DNA of 6,337 nucleotides from contig DYLE01000142.1 of NCBI GenBank assembly GCA_020722245.1, forward strand, positions 1 to 6,337. Direction: 5' to 3'. The notes beneath the pieces were generated by a model, which worked only from the letters and a program-made list of their open reading frames with translations, made no database searches and was not told where the DNA came from. Shown in pieces: positions 5,148 to 6,337 of the stretch; positions within the stretch are counted from its first letter, which is position 1; each line of letters opens with the position of its first letter. Position numbers and translations under genes: made by a program. The DNA comes from Desulfonema limicola (GTDB taxonomy: Bacteria > Desulfobacterota > Desulfobacteria > Desulfobacterales > Desulfosalsimonadaceae).

Positions 5148-6337
5148 TCAAGGTTTCGAAAGAGCGCTGTGAACAGCCTGCGCGGCCTTCAGACTCATGC
5201 CGGGAAGGGATGCGATCTCCTCAAGGGAGGCTTCCCGTATGTTCTGAATATTCGTGAAATGGGTCAGCAGCGTCCGCTTGCGCTTTATCCCTATCCCGGG
5301 TATGATGTCAAGACGGGAGGCCAAGGCGGTCCTGCCTCTTTTTTTTCGATGATAGGCGATGGCGAAGCGGTGGGCCTCATCCCGTATCTGCTGAAGAAAT
5401 AAAAGCAGATCCGCATTCTGCGAAAAATTGATCGGATTGGCCCTGCCGGGGATATAGATCTTGTCTGCAGACTCTCCCCTTGTCTCGTCTTTTTTGGCGA
5501 TTCCTGCGAGATCAAACCGGCCCTTTAAACCCAGCCGCTCCAGCACGGCAACCGCGATGTTGAGCTGTCCTTTGCCGCCGTCAACCATCAGAAGGTCCGG
5601 CAGGGACTCGGGATTCTCGTCGTTTTTAAACCGCCGTTTAAGCACCTCGGCCATGCAGGCATAGTCATCCTGCAGGTCGACCGTATGCATGGCATACCGG
5701 CGGTATAAGGATCGGTCCGGTTCCCCCTCGATAAACACCACCCGCCCGGCAACCAGGGCGCTCCCTGAAATTCCGGAGTTATCAAAGCATTCGATCCGGC
5801 GCGGGTAAACGGTCAGCCCCATACGGGACTGAAGCCGCTCTAAAAGCCGATGCCTCGTATCTGCCACGCGGGTGAGATTTTCCAGCAGGGTCCGCGCGTT
5901 CTCCTGCGCCATCTCCAACAGCCTGAGCCGATCGCCGCGCCGGGGCGAAAGGACCCTCACCCGGCTTCCCTTCAGGGCGGAAAGAGGTGTTTCCCACAGA
6001 ACCGCATCATCAAGGGGTGCCGGGACGATGATCTCTTCGGGAATATAACGGGAACCGTCGTAAAACTGATTCATCAAAGCCCTGACGACCTCAGGTGCCT
6101 CCGTAACGCCGTCCTTAAACTCATAATGACGCATCCCCTGAAGAAAGCCCTGGCGCACAAACAAAATAACGGCAAGGGTGCGGGTTTCATTTTGCACGGC
6201 GGCGATGATATCCCGGTCCGCAAAGTCAGCGGTTACTGCGACCTGTTTTTCAATCACCTTTTCGAGTGCAAACAGCTTGTCCCTGAGCTGGGCTGCAATT
6301 TCAAACTCCTGCTTTTCGGCCGCGACCGTCATCTCTT
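5148..6337 (-). CDS. uvrC: Excinuclease ABC subunit UvrC, partial (N-terminus beyond the right edge)
   Basis: UvrC makes the two incisions around DNA damage in nucleotide excision repair, working with UvrA and UvrB. The visible 395 or so residues are the C-terminal part; the GIY-YIG nuclease that makes the 3' cut is outside the window. Numbering from the Met encoded at 6332: a UVR motif that binds UvrB (about 6-26, EKQEFEIAAQLRDKL), an RNase H-like nuclease domain (about 175-330) for the 5' cut, and two helix-hairpin-helix motifs for DNA binding (about 343-359 and 369-391, with IPGIGIKRKR). The D-D-H catalytic residues are all present as Asp184 (ECFDNSG), Asp251 (MVDGGKGQ) and His321 (RDEAHRFA). 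The family often has His or Asn after FDNS or FDIS; here it is Gly187, a small variation. The Met at 6332 is internal: the frame stays open to the edge and the UVR motif is never at a UvrC N-terminus. It converges on mdh with a 29-base gap. Confidence 0.97.
   Translation of the reverse strand, partial: EMTVAAEKQEFEIAAQLRDKLFALEKVIEKQVAVTADFADRDIIAAVQNETRTLAVILFVRQGFLQGMRHYEFKDGVTEAPEVVRALMNQFYDGSRYIPEEIIVPAPLDDAVLWETPLSALKGSRVRVLSPRRGDRLRLLEMAQENARTLLENLTRVADTRHRLLERLQSRMGLTVYPRRIECFDNSGISGSALVAGRVVFIEGEPDRSLYRRYAMHTVDLQDDYACMAEVLKRRFKNDENPESLPDLLMVDGGKGQLNIAVAVLERLGLKGRFDLAGIAKKDETRGESADKIYIPGRANPINFSQNADLLLFLQQIRDEAHRFAIAYHRKKRGRTALASRLDIIPGIGIKRKRTLLTHFTNIQNIREASLEEIASLPGMSLKAAQAVHSALSKP

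Noticed and set aside
5136..5162. Hairpin CTTT-T-CGAAA / TTTCGAAAG near the uvrC stop as a separate terminator
   Set aside because: The stem is decent at nine pairs with one bulge, but no T run follows on either strand; it is mentioned only alongside the better candidate.

Overview
The window holds seven protein genes with bacterial housekeeping and signalling roles. The best guess for the source is a Desulfobacterota (deltaproteobacterial) sulfate-reducer-type genome. That inference rests on three things: a Myxococcus-like MglA GTPase, a PATAN (DUF4388) protein next to PilZ and TPR proteins, and a lactate/malate-dehydrogenase-type Mdh. No RNA gene, mobile element, CRISPR array or phage-like sequence was seen. 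Base composition is moderate within genes and strongly AT-rich only in the one long intergenic region.

Layout: positions 1-3802 are one leftward gene string, read from right to left: a TPR protein with an unassigned C-terminal domain, an MglA-like Ras-family GTPase, a PATAN protein with two cyclic-nucleotide-binding-like domains, a small PilZ protein, and purC (cut by the left edge). Gaps between these genes are 17-79 bases and contain no convincing terminator, so a single transcript is likely. Its best promoter is a near-consensus sigma70-type site, TTGACA-17-TATAAA, on the minus strand at 4014-4042. This gives a leader of roughly 200 bases. A 32-base imperfect inverted repeat overlaps the -10 box and the expected transcription start.

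The 3803-4185 intergenic region is divergent. Rightward from it runs mdh (4186-5118), a complete NAD-dependent malate dehydrogenase with its own candidate promoter. It ends against the convergent uvrC (5148 to beyond the right edge), of which only the C-terminal two thirds or so is visible. A hairpin over the mdh stop codon may serve as terminator for both genes.

The most interesting part is the four-gene signalling cluster. An MglA-type polarity or motility switch sits with a PATAN/CNB scaffold, an intact c-di-GMP-type PilZ receptor and a TPR adaptor, and no MglB-type GTPase-activating protein is present in the window. The two CNB-like domains have lost residues used to hold cyclic nucleotides. 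A plausible reading, which is inference only, is a c-di-GMP-linked GTPase module controlling surface motility or cell polarity, with purC carried along downstream.
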